Assembly: GCA_964609385.1 (NCBI GenBank)
Contig: CAZSSM010000030.1
Location: 7,427-71,426, forward strand
Reading direction: 5' to 3'
Length of the DNA: 64,000 bases
Origin: CAZSSM01 sp964609385
GTDB lineage: Bacteria; Planctomycetota; Planctomycetia; Isosphaerales; Isosphaeraceae
Position 1 is the stretch's first letter, and the number at the start of each line of letters is the position of its first letter. Below, piece after piece: positions 56,165 to 64,000 of the stretch. Made by a program: the position numbers and the translations under genes. The notes beneath the pieces were generated by a model, which was given only the letters and a program-made list of their open reading frames with translations, did not search any database and was not told where the DNA came from.

Positions 56165-56424
56165 GATCTAGCACTCCAATCGTTGGGGGCTCTTTGACAG
56201 GGAGGTGCGGGGGCTGCGAACCCGAAATCGACGGGTCCACAACATCCCAACGCGACATAGCGTTCCGAGGTTCGGATCGGCTGAGTTTAGCGAGTCGGCC
56301 GAGACCTCGGCAACCATGACGAGGCTCATCGAGACGTCGCCAACTTACCCACGGCCGGCCCGTCGCAACCCGAGGGACGGTGATCGATGGAGGTCGGGTC
56401 GGCTGAGCGGTCAGGTCGCTGAGA

Positions 56425-57234
56425 TCAGGGGCGGAGCATCCAGCCGTGATCGAGCGGCCCAGCGCCACGTCCGATCCCGGGGGCATGGCGGATCGCTCCG
56501 GCGACGAACGACTTGGCTTGAGCGACGGCCTCGCGGAGCGGGATCCCTCTCGACAGATGGACTGTCAAGGCGGCCGACAAGGTACAGCCGGTGCCGTGGG
56601 TGGAGGTCGTCTGATAAGGAGCCTCGGGCGTTCGAAACTCGGCGATTCCCTCTCGATCGGCCAACACATCGAGCGCTTCGGGCAGCGCGGAACCTCCTTT
56701 GACCAAGGTGGGGCAACCCCAACGGGTTTGGATCCGTTGCGCGATGCGGACGAGGTCCTCAACCTCTCGGATCGGTCCCGGCTCATCGAGTAGCAGACCG
56801 GCCTCGAACCGATTGGGCGTGAGGAGCGTGGCGAGCGGGATGAGCCGGTCTCGGAGGGCGCGGAGATCCTCGTCCTGGAGCAGACGATCCCCGCTCCGCG
56901 CAACGGCCACCGGATCGACGACCAAGGGGATCCGCGTCGCGGCCGTTTCCAAGGTTCGGCAGATGGCGTCGGTCATGGCGGCCGGCCCGAGCATCCCCGT
57001 CTTGATCGCCGCCACGGGCAAGTCATCCAAGACGACCTGGATCTGTTGCGCAACGAACTCGGGAGCGACCCCGAAGACGCCCGAGACGCCGACGGTGTTC
57101 TGAGCGGTCAGGGCGGTGATCGCCGAGGCTCCGTAAGCTCCCAGGGCCTGAAAGGTCTTCAAGTCGGCCTGGATTCCCGCCCCTCCGGAGGGGTCGCTGC
57201 CGGCGATGCTCAAGCAAACCGGGGGTTGGGACAT
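56425..57234 (-). CDS. thiD: Hydroxymethylpyrimidine/phosphomethylpyrimidine kinase
   Basis: 269 aa, full length. Ribokinase-family motifs: LSIAGSDPSGGAGIQADLKT at the start, GVSGVFGVAPEFVAQQI, AIKTGMLG, VVDPVAVARSGDRLL, LTPNRFEAGLLL, LVKGG, and the anion hole STHGTGCTLSAALT. It phosphorylates HMP and HMP-phosphate to the pyrimidine half of thiamine, in the cytoplasm. No other thi gene or TPP riboswitch is visible nearby, though I could not fold the upstream region. It diverges from the LEPR-XLL gene. Confidence 0.97.
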   Translation of the reverse strand: MSQPPVCLSIAGSDPSGGAGIQADLKTFQALGAYGASAITALTAQNTVGVSGVFGVAPEFVAQQIQVVLDDLPVAAIKTGMLGPAAMTDAICRTLETAATRIPLVVDPVAVARSGDRLLQDEDLRALRDRLIPLATLLTPNRFEAGLLLDEPGPIREVEDLVRIAQRIQTRWGCPTLVKGGSALPEALDVLADREGIAEFRTPEAPYQTTSTHGTGCTLSAALTVHLSRGIPLREAVAQAKSFVAGAIRHAPGIGRGAGPLDHGWMLRP

Positions 57235-57465
57235 CGGTTCGATGCGCTCCGAGATCGCGAGGGCCGTCGAGTCAACGGGGCTGACACAACAGGCTCGACG
57301 TGTCCAGCCCGAAAAATCGGGATCTGGGTCATGATCGTTCGAGGACCGACCGATCTCTGGACAGTGAACCGAAGGGACGAACCCGACGTCAACGGCAGGT
57401 CGCCCGAGCCGATCCGGGAACGGTGACGGGTCGGGGCCCTTGAGGGATCCCAGGAGGGGTTGGAG

Positions 57466-59397
57466 ATGAGACGACGCCGAGGGGCAGACCGCACGCGGTC
57501 CCGGTCGATAGGTCGGAACCGTCCGCTACTGGAGTCGCTGGAGTCGCGGCAGTTGCTCTCCGGGGACGTCGGATTAGTTGGGCCGGTCGGGGGCGAGATG
57601 AACTTTCAGGACATCCTCCCGCTCTCGAGAATCGTCGACAACGACGTTCCGGTGCAGGACCGTCGATTCGTCTACACCACGCCCGAGGGCAGCCTGGTGA
57701 CGCTGACCCTGTTCGGGCCGGGGACCTTGGAAGGAACCAGTGTCGATCCCGATGGTGTGTTGCACATCGTCTACAACGACACGGCCGAGAACGATTCGGG
57801 GACCGGCGAGTTCAGCGCGATCGTGGGCAACGTCGTTCGTCAGCGCGGACCGATCCTCCTGGGCAGCATCACCGACGCCGATGTGCCGCCCGAGGCCCTC
57901 TCAGGCGACGGGATCGGCCCCGTCGGTGCGGTCAACCTCCGCGAGTTCGACCTGGTGCCCGGCGGCGTGATCAACTTCACCGGCGGCATCGGGACCTTGC
58001 TGCTCCGCTCGGCTGGCGAGAACAGCCAGATCAACTTGACGAGCTTGCCGGCCCCAGACGCCGATGGTGACGCCTTCGACCCGGCCCTGGGTGCGACGCT
58101 CGCCTTCGGCGCCTTCACCGGGGTCGGTGGCTTGAACCTGCCTGGTGCGGCCCTGGGTGCGACGCCGGCCGGCGCGGATGCCGACGTCGACGGCATCGAC
58201 TTCGATGTCTTCGGGATCGATGTCTCGATCCCGTTCGTCAATGGCGCGCGAGGCGCTGGCCGGATCGGCGACGCCAACCTCTTCGGATTCGACGTCGAGT
58301 CCTCGCAACTGATCCAGTTCAATGCCGAGACCGGCGCCGTTGTCGGCGACCCCTTGATCGTCCCGACCAACGGCGGCCCCTTTGCCGGAGCCAGCCTAGC
58401 GCGGGTCGGTCTCCAGCAGACGGTCCTGGTGGGCACGGGGACCGAGGTCTTCGCCTTTGACATCGACACGCGCGAATTCCTGGGATCCTTCGACACGGCC
58501 GGCGTGATCGGTCCGGATCGGACGCTGACCGGCCTGGGCGGAACCGATTCGCGGTTCCTAATCGTCGCCAACGACGATCCGATCGATCCAGATGCCAGCC
58601 CCGATGCCAGCTTCGGCGGGATCTTCGTCATCGACTTGGAAGCCAGCCTCGCCTCGGGCCAGGCGGTCACGACCAATCCCGGCGGACTCCCGTTTGTGCC
58701 CGGCCTCGGGGTCGTTCTCACCGGCGGCCTGCCGGGCACACCTGGCAGCGAGTTCGTCTTCGCCACCGGCGCGGCCCGGTTCGAGTCCTTCACTCCCACC
58801 CTGGCTCAGCCGGGTTTGCTGGGCTTGCAGGTCTCCTTCGACGGCACCACGATCTCCGAACTCGGCCGGACGCCTCTGACCCTGCCCGGCGGTCTCTCGG
58901 ATGCGGCCGATCCGCTCGAATTCGCCGCCAACCCGGAATTGGCCTTGGGGTCGTTCAACCAGCAGTTGACCCGGTTCTTCGGTCTGACCGAGGTCGACGG
59001 TCGGCTCCAGAACAACATCCTGCTGGTCGATCCCGGCACGGCCACGGCCACCGGCGCCTTCACCCTCGACTTTCCCAGCGAACTGGAAGGCCTGACCGAA
59101 GTCTTCTACCCGGCCTTGGTCGATTCGGTCCTCATCGACGTCCAAGGAACGCTCCGCTCGTTCCGCTCGCTCGAGTCTCAGGGCCTTGTGATCAATAGCA
59201 ATGGGCTCATCAATGTGGTCCAGATCCAAGAGGCCGAGGATGTGACCATCAGCGGACGCCCGGTCAATCACATCCGGATCCCGCTGCGGTCCGACGTCTC
59301 GATCCTCTCCTCGGAGCGCGACGACCCGGTCAGCGACCTCGATGTGATCATCCTCGACGATCCCGCTCCGATTGGTCCGCTCTCCCTTCCGTTCTGA
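57466..59397 (+). CDS. Exported LEPR-XLL-type surface protein
   Basis: 643 aa from ATG at 57466, with AGGAGG eight bases upstream (a TTG at 57460 is in frame). The N-terminus is very basic (RRRRGADRTRSRS) followed by LLESLESRQLLSGD, the LEPR-XLL-like motif that marks a class of large planctomycete exported proteins. The rest is Gly/Asp/Pro-rich beta strands (LVTLTLFGPGTLEGTS, GGFAGASLARVGLQQTVLVG, IFVIDLEASLASG), with no enzyme motif or classical sorting signal at the C-terminus. Probably a cell-surface or secreted adhesin or structural protein; this is inference. Confidence 0.88.
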   Translation: MRRRRGADRTRSRSIGRNRPLLESLESRQLLSGDVGLVGPVGGEMNFQDILPLSRIVDNDVPVQDRRFVYTTPEGSLVTLTLFGPGTLEGTSVDPDGVLHIVYNDTAENDSGTGEFSAIVGNVVRQRGPILLGSITDADVPPEALSGDGIGPVGAVNLREFDLVPGGVINFTGGIGTLLLRSAGENSQINLTSLPAPDADGDAFDPALGATLAFGAFTGVGGLNLPGAALGATPAGADADVDGIDFDVFGIDVSIPFVNGARGAGRIGDANLFGFDVESSQLIQFNAETGAVVGDPLIVPTNGGPFAGASLARVGLQQTVLVGTGTEVFAFDIDTREFLGSFDTAGVIGPDRTLTGLGGTDSRFLIVANDDPIDPDASPDASFGGIFVIDLEASLASGQAVTTNPGGLPFVPGLGVVLTGGLPGTPGSEFVFATGAARFESFTPTLAQPGLLGLQVSFDGTTISELGRTPLTLPGGLSDAADPLEFAANPELALGSFNQQLTRFFGLTEVDGRLQNNILLVDPGTATATGAFTLDFPSELEGLTEVFYPALVDSVLIDVQGTLRSFRSLESQGLVINSNGLINVVQIQEAEDVTISGRPVNHIRIPLRSDVSILSSERDDPVSDLDVIILDDPAPIGPLSLPF

Positions 59398-59423
59398 GGC
59401 CGGGGAGCGCATCGTATTCGTCT

Positions 59424-59450
59424 CTCTGGAACGGACTCCGTTCCGGGGAG
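59424..59450 (+). terminator. Hairpin after the LEPR-XLL gene
   Basis: GGAACGG (59428-59434) pairs with CCGTTCC (59438-59444), with a looser outer pairing of CTCT and GGGGAG. It lies 30 bases after the stop at 59397. Short and without a T-run, so weakly supported. Confidence 0.4.
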
Positions 59451-59620
59451 GCGATCCATGGATGGGCGAGGGCGAGCCGGATCGTTGTTCGGATTCGGTT
59501 CGCCTGCTTGACGCGCGATGCTTCGGATGACCACCCTGATCCGGATTGCCCTCGGCGGCCTTCGTGGTCACGCGTCGTGACCAAGGTCGTCGGGGATAGG
59601 ATCGGACGGGGGATCCTCCG

Positions 59621-60601
59621 ATGCGCCTCGATGATCGATTGATCGTGATGTTTGGGATTGCCAATGTGTTGGGGCTTGTCGTCCTCGCAGCCTCCTCGAC
59701 GGCGATGGCCCAGGATTTCTCGTCTCCGCGCGTCCTGGATCCGGACGCCAAGCTCGAACGGCTCTGGAGCGAGGGCGTCTTCACCGAGGGCGGTGCGCTC
59801 GACAGCGACGGCTCGATCCTCTTCTCGGATATCGGCAATCGGCTCTTGCGGTTCGACCCGACCACCGGGGAGGTCTCGGTCGAACGCGATCCGAGCGGTC
59901 GCGGCAATGGGATGATCTTCGACGCCGAAGGCAATCTCCTGCTCTGTGAGGGAGCCGACGACGGGGGCGGTCGCCGGGTCTCGATCACCCCGCGAGACGG
60001 GGCACCTCGGACCCTGGCCGACTCCTTCGACGGCAAGCGGTTCAACAGCCCCAACGACATCACCCTCGACGCCTCCGGGCGAATCTACGTCTCGGACCCC
60101 CGCTACTTGGGCGACGAGCCACGCGAACTGGACGTCCAGGCGGTCTACCGGATCGACCCCGACGGCTCGGTCCATCAACTGGTGACGACCGCCAGCAAGC
60201 CCAACGGCCTGGTCGTCAGTCCCGATCAGCGCTACCTCTATGTCTCGGACAACGGCCCGCAGCGGAGGGCTCTGATCCGGCTCAACCTCGACGAGGACGG
60301 TCAGGTCTCCAACCCCCGCGTCATCAAAACCTATGGCCAAGGTCGTGGGATCGACGGCATGACGATCACCACCGACGGCTTCGTCGTCGCGGCTGCCGGC
60401 GCCGGTGATATCGCCGGGGTGACGATCTACCAGCCCGACGGCACGCCGATCGACCATATCCCGACGCCCGAGACCCCGACCAACGTCGAGTTCGGCGGCC
60501 CCGAGCGCGATATCCTCTACATCACGGCTGGAACCAGCCTCTACCGGATCGCCACCAAGATGACTGGGCATCACGTCTGGCCTCCTCAGGGCAGCGAATG
60601 A
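59621..60601 (+). CDS. Exported SMP-30/gluconolactonase-like protein
   Basis: 326 aa. Signal peptide at ~8-30 (IVMFGIANVLGLVVLAASS, cleavage near AMAQ). Six-bladed propeller repeats of the SMP-30/gluconolactonase family: EGGALDSDGSILFSDIGN, GNGMIFDAEGNLLLCEGA, FNSPNDITLDASGRIYVSDP, PNGLVVSPDQRYLYVSD, IDGMTITTDGFVVAAA, TNVEFGGPERDILYITA. The metal-binding Glu (EGGAL), Asn (NSPNDI) and Asp (VSDN) are visible. Family members hydrolyse sugar lactones, but exported planctomycete copies may act on other esters. No operon partner. Confidence 0.93.
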   Translation: MRLDDRLIVMFGIANVLGLVVLAASSTAMAQDFSSPRVLDPDAKLERLWSEGVFTEGGALDSDGSILFSDIGNRLLRFDPTTGEVSVERDPSGRGNGMIFDAEGNLLLCEGADDGGGRRVSITPRDGAPRTLADSFDGKRFNSPNDITLDASGRIYVSDPRYLGDEPRELDVQAVYRIDPDGSVHQLVTTASKPNGLVVSPDQRYLYVSDNGPQRRALIRLNLDEDGQVSNPRVIKTYGQGRGIDGMTITTDGFVVAAAGAGDIAGVTIYQPDGTPIDHIPTPETPTNVEFGGPERDILYITAGTSLYRIATKMTGHHVWPPQGSE

Positions 60602-61155
60602 TTGACAATTGCTTCGAATTCTATTTTGTTTTTTAGTGAGACCACCGATCTCGAGCAGCCCAAGATCAACATCGACCGGCTCTCCGAGTCATCTCGGGGG
60701 GTGGTCTATATGAGTCTCAGTCCCCGAACGTCAACGAGAAGATCGTGCGAAGGGTCGTCTCGCCTTTCCGAACGATGCTGGTCGGCATCCCTTCGACTTT
60801 CCGGCTCGGACTTTCTGGCCTTTTTTACTCGTCGATCCGGGGTCTCAGCCCTCACAATCGGAACCGCATTTCCGCCTCTGCGCATGGGAGTCCCTCACGA
60901 CCGATCGCATCGAAGTCGGCCGATATTTCGATCCGTGTGGTGTCGGATTGCCAAAGAGGTCTCGCTCCTCGCGGTCGTGGACCCGATCTCAGATCCGCTC
61001 CGGCATCCCGTTCCGCGCGACGGTCTCGACGTTCGACGCGGGCCTCACTTCGACGTAACGACGTGTCGGGTCGACCCCACGGATGCTGGGTCGGACACGT
61101 CGAGCGGTCCGAGGCGCAGTCGATCGCCCGGCGGTGCTCCGGGATGCCGAGCCGA
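60602..61155. other. Intergenic region, no gene supported
   Basis: About 550 bases. It starts with a T-rich run (60620-60640), then high-GC sequence in which several ORFs on both strands are open by composition but low in complexity. One minus-strand frame has CERCGVEEP near its start, not enough to call a gene. Confidence 0.5.
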
Positions 61156-62043
61156 TCATTCGCGCTGGGGGAGCGTGCGGCCCGTCCACGCCAGCGCCCC
61201 GAGGCTCCGTTCGGGTCGAACAAGGGGGATTGGGTGACTCGACGTCCCTCGCGATGCCCGAGCGACGGGGCATGGGCACCCATCGGCTCCTCCACCCCGC
61301 AGCGCTCGCACGTTGTCACGCCAGCGGTAGGCCAATGCCAAGGCGACTTGAATCGGACCGATCACGGCGAATGCGGCCGTCGCGACCAGGAGCATCGCGA
61401 TGACCAGCATCGACGCGATGATCAGGCCCGCCAGCCCGATCAGCAGCGCCACGACGATCACCCATGTCGGCCCATCGCGTTTCGGAGCTGACTCCTCCGT
61501 CTCGGTCGATCCGGCAAACCCGCATTCGGGCGCGACCGGGTGCGGGGGTTCGGGCGATCGCGGCTCGTCGACGCGGGGTGGTTCGGCCGGCGCGACCCGG
61601 TTCCGATCGGAGTCATCGGCCTCGAAGACCCAAGCGGGTCGCGATCCGATCACGATCTCGATCGGCGCCTCCTCGACGACCGAGGACGCCAGCGGCGCGA
61701 AGTCGTTCGAGACGCGCCGATCCGTTCGGGGCGGTTCGTCGGGGCGCGCCGACGTTGCGGATCGTTGCGAAACGTCGGGGCTCGGATCGCGCAGGCCGAT
61801 CCATAAACCCGACGCTCGAGCCTCCGCCATCGCCCGCCGGAGCGCGATTAAGAAGAGCGCGTGGGGATCATCGATCCGCTTTTGGGAGTGGGCCGCCTCG
61901 CCGCGCGACATCCAGCGGATGAGCGTCGGTTCATCGACCCCGACGGCCATGCAGGATCGGGGGACACCCCACCCTTCGAGGACGCCTCGGCAGATGGCGA
62001 GGGTGATCTCACGATTGGGATCCGCGCCAACCATCCCAAACAA
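61156..62043 (-). CDS. HTH-like domain plus membrane helices, hypothetical
   Basis: 295 aa. Residues ~8-55 (ITLAICRGVLEGWGVPRSCM, VDEPTLIRWMSRGEA) look like a helix-turn-helix unit of the kind seen in small terminases and transposase N-termini. After a disordered Pro/Ser/Asp-rich middle come two or more hydrophobic helices (VIVVALLIGLAGLIIASMLV, IAMLLVATAAFAVIGPIQVAL) and a Cys-containing tail. DNA binding and membrane insertion together would be odd, so the HTH may be chance. Family unknown; the long open frame in high-GC DNA makes the call uncertain. Confidence 0.55.
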   Translation of the reverse strand: MFGMVGADPNREITLAICRGVLEGWGVPRSCMAVGVDEPTLIRWMSRGEAAHSQKRIDDPHALFLIALRRAMAEARASGLWIGLRDPSPDVSQRSATSARPDEPPRTDRRVSNDFAPLASSVVEEAPIEIVIGSRPAWVFEADDSDRNRVAPAEPPRVDEPRSPEPPHPVAPECGFAGSTETEESAPKRDGPTWVIVVALLIGLAGLIIASMLVIAMLLVATAAFAVIGPIQVALALAYRWRDNVRALRGGGADGCPCPVARASRGTSSHPIPLVRPERSLGALAWTGRTLPQRE

Positions 62044-62275
62044 CTCCCCCGACCCGACCGACGAGCCCTCCGCGCCCCCGCGCGAAGATCACCCCGCCCC
62101 AAGTAGGATCAAGGGATTCGGAGAAAGCGTTCACAGGATTTTCAAGCGATCCCCGACACCAACCCCCGTCCGGCCATTTCATCGGAACGACCGAGCCAAT
62201 CGGAACGGTTCCTCATCCCCCCGGTCATGATCGAACAAGGACACCGAAGGAATTGGAATACGTTTCGCACAGGGA

Positions 62276-62425
62276 GATATCGATGACCTCCCTTTTCCAG
62301 GCGCGCCAACGGTTCGGGTGGCAGCGATGGAATCGATCTCTCCCATGGAAGATATCGGGGTCTCGGTATTTGGCGGCGGGCCAACCGTTCGGGTGGCTGG
62401 GGACTGGCCCGCTTGGGGGCCAGAC
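62276..62425. repeat. Imperfect direct repeat, 75-base period
   Basis: Both copies start with GATATCG (62276 and 62351) and carry near-identical blocks, CCAACGGTTCGGGTGGC in the first and CCAACCGTTCGGGTGGC in the second, at the same offset. Similarity fades outside these blocks. Could be the remains of a duplicated intergenic element. Confidence 0.6.
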
Positions 62426-62534
62426 CCCGGGGACAACCTGAGTGTGTCGGCAAACCGTTCTGGGAGAAGTTTGCCTTTTCAAAACGTTTGGCGCCGGGGT
62501 CTGCTCCGCGTTGCGTCGCAGTCCCCAGCCACCC
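62391..62534. repeat. Nested inverted repeats, MITE/REP-like
   Basis: GGGTGGCTGGGGACTG (62391-62406) is exactly matched by its complement CAGTCCCCAGCCACCC (62519-62534). Inside, CAGACCCCGG (62421-62430) pairs with CCGGGGTCTG (62494-62503). The ~144-base unit has no ORF. Such palindromic units between genes suggest a small non-autonomous mobile element or REP-type repeat; other copies cannot be checked here. Confidence 0.65.
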
Positions 62535-62681
62535 CAGCACGGCGCCTAGTGGGATTGGGACCAGGCCGAGCGCGGAATCGACCTCTGGAGCCGACCTCCT
62601 TTGTAAGTGGTCGGCTCTGTCGATTGCCTTCTCATCGAACTTTGAGCAGGGCTTCGGGTACGGGAACGCTATATCTTCGAG

Positions 62682-63572
62682 TCAATCTGCGTTTTGGCTC
62701 ACATGTTTGTTCAAAAATCGATAAAGTTCTTGCGTGGCCGGATCGTCGGGCTTGCCAAGTTCGTTGTTCAGCCGGCTGTGGTTGCTGTCGCGCTTGCTGT
62801 AAACGGTCACCGGGATCTCGGCCTCCTTCAAGACGGCTTCGAGTCGGCGGGCCTGGGCTCGGGTGTCGGGATTGCCGGCGAAGTACAGGATGAGGAACGG
62901 CGGGATCTTCTTGCCCTGGGCCACGTGGGTGACCGCCGAGAAATCGACGTGCTTCGCCGGATCGTTCCCGAACTTCTGGCGATGACCGAAGGTGAACATC
63001 GCGCCGCCATAGAGGGTCTGACGAAGCTCGGCGGTCATGATGATTTTGGGAATGTCGTAGGTGTCCCCATCGACCGGGACACAGCCGCGGAGGACATCGA
63101 ACGGGACACCTTGCTCCTTGAGGTATCGATCGTCGGTGCAGATCAAGGCCGCGAGCTGGGCCCCAGCCGAATGGCCCCCGACGACGATCCGCTCGGGGTC
63201 CCCGCCGTAGGCTTCGATGTTCCTGTGGACCCAGCCGAGCGACTTGGCGACGTCGTGGACCAGTGTTTCCATCGCAACATCGGGCAAGAGCCGGTAGTTC
63301 GTGGAGACGAAGAGGAACCCCCGCTCGGTCATCATCGTCGGCTTCAATGCGACGTCACCCTTGTCACCGACCTGCCAACCGCCGCCATGGATCCAGAACA
63401 TAACCGGCAGACGCTCCCCAGCAATCTCCGAGGGAGCATAGATGTCGAGGACCTGACGCTCGTGGCCGTCCTCGACGTAAGGAACATCGGACGTCAGCTC
63501 TTGGGCCATCGACAACGGGCACGCAACGATCAGGTTCGAGAGCAACAAGGCTGCGATGAGTTTCGGGTTCAT
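62682..63572 (-). CDS. Exported alpha/beta hydrolase (BD-FAE/esterase-like)
   Basis: 296 aa. Signal peptide at ~3-23 (LIAALLLSNLIVACPLSMA). Hormone-sensitive-lipase-like motifs: PVMFWIHGGGWQVGD (oxyanion hole), VVGGHSAGAQLAALI (nucleophile Ser), ILYFAGNPDTRAQA with the likely acid Asp, and SNHSRLNNELG with His. It hydrolyses carboxyl esters outside the cytoplasm; feruloyl or acyl-sugar esters are common substrates in this family. It starts 43 bases after the interrupted antitoxin frame on the same strand. Confidence 0.93.
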   Translation of the reverse strand: MNPKLIAALLLSNLIVACPLSMAQELTSDVPYVEDGHERQVLDIYAPSEIAGERLPVMFWIHGGGWQVGDKGDVALKPTMMTERGFLFVSTNYRLLPDVAMETLVHDVAKSLGWVHRNIEAYGGDPERIVVGGHSAGAQLAALICTDDRYLKEQGVPFDVLRGCVPVDGDTYDIPKIIMTAELRQTLYGGAMFTFGHRQKFGNDPAKHVDFSAVTHVAQGKKIPPFLILYFAGNPDTRAQARRLEAVLKEAEIPVTVYSKRDSNHSRLNNELGKPDDPATQELYRFLNKHVSQNAD

Positions 63573-63615
63573 GTCGAGGGTCCATGCGACAGAGAAGCGA
63601 ATCGAGATCTTTGCG

Positions 63616-63861
63616 TCACACCGAGAATCGATGCGTGTTCTCGACGTGCTCCAGGAACGCTTCGAGGCTGATGGTCCGGCCCGCCTTCACATCCTCTTAG
63701 TCGCGGCGGATGCCTTCGAGGGTTTCGGCTTGCTTTTGCTCGAGGCTCCGCTTGAGTAAGTCGAGGGCATTCTCGAGCACGTCATCGGCGGATTCGAAGC
63801 GACCGCTCTCGAGCTGTTCCCGAATGAACGGACTCCATTGATCGCTAATCTGGATGTCCAT
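63616..63861 (-). pseudogene. ParD-like antitoxin interrupted by in-frame TAA
   Basis: From ATG at 63861, 54 codons (MDIQISDQWSPFIREQLESG, ESADDVLENALDLL) end in TAA at 63697-63699. The same frame then continues as EDVKAGRTISLEAFLEHVE to TGA at 63616. Joined, it is an ~81-residue ParD/CopG-type antitoxin with the ribbon-helix-helix N-terminus and the usual toxin-binding tail. No ParE/RelE toxin gene follows: the next gene is the esterase. Either a nonsense change, for example GAA to TAA, or a base-call error; a truncated functional form is also possible. Confidence 0.65.
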
Positions 63862-64000
63862 GATGATCCCATCGCCCAGCGTTTATTCGATCGCCCACTC
63901 GCCCGGATCGGCCCTTGTGGGGCCTGGCCTCTGAGTGGACCCGCCCCCCAGTCATCCTCGGCTCGGCCAACCCCAAGGGAGGCCGCGTTGGGGGGCCACC

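Larger units (their letters stand above)
62044..62681. other. Repeat-rich intergenic region
   Basis: About 640 bases without a supported gene between the HTH-membrane gene and the esterase. It contains the direct repeat at 62276-62425 and the inverted repeats at 62391-62534 listed separately. The rest is unremarkable. Confidence 0.6.

Noticed and set aside
58558..60574. Two long minus-strand ORFs (501 and 408 codons)
   Set aside because: Opposite the LEPR-XLL and SMP-30 genes, whose plus-strand products are clear.

Overview
The window looks like a chromosomal piece of a planctomycete, most likely near the Isosphaeraceae/Gemmataceae. This is inferred from gene content, since there is no rRNA marker. 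The signs are about 60% GC by eye, PEP-CTERM proteins with HAF-type repeats, a secreted protein opening with a LESLESRQLLSG (LEPR-XLL-like) motif, Ser/Thr kinases with WD40 propellers beside ECF sigma factors, a VWA/DUF4175/squalene-cyclase-repeat membrane operon, and many lipoproteins. A run of 10 Ns and several broken reading frames suggest a draft or metagenome assembly. I saw no tRNA, rRNA, CRISPR array, complete insertion sequence or prophage.

Layout. 1-4444 (minus): a type VII secretion-like locus with a WXG100 protein, two more short helical proteins and a large FtsK/EccC-type ATPase that runs off the left edge. 4994-8212: a Ser/Thr kinase with an in-frame TGA, then a small membrane-anchored protein. 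8630-12366: a membrane MutS-like ATPase and ilvD. 12856-16962: three PEP-CTERM proteins and a MerC-like protein. 17912-24320: frameshifted ADP-ribosylglycohydrolase, purple acid phosphatase, DUF3500 protein, leucine-rich-repeat lipoprotein, methyltransferase and glyoxalase I. 24348-33082: hybrid histidine kinase, DUF924 protein with a broken start, DUF4184 membrane protein, lipoprotein lipase, small hypotheticals and a calcineurin-like phosphatase. 33094-40348: squalene-cyclase-repeat, DUF4175 and VWA operon. 40596-45951: WD40 protein, kinase-WD40 protein and ECF sigma factor. 46710-50798: glycerophosphodiesterase, then a sigma / anti-sigma / PDZ operon whose HtrA-like member has lost its catalytic triad. 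51022-57234: GNAT, enolase with two stop codons, hydrolase, Pro/Glu-repeat secreted protein and thiD. 57466-63861: LEPR-XLL protein, SMP-30 protein, HTH-membrane protein, a repeat-rich intergenic region, an esterase and an interrupted ParD-like antitoxin.

The most interesting systems are the planctomycete T7SS-like locus and the sigma/anti-sigma/pseudo-HtrA module, which resembles an RpoE-RseA-DegS signalling chain without a working protease. A caution applies to the whole window: at least five genes carry in-frame stops or single-base frameshifts while the coding potential on both sides is intact. Several can be explained by G:C to T:A changes, so sequence error must be excluded before any biological reading.
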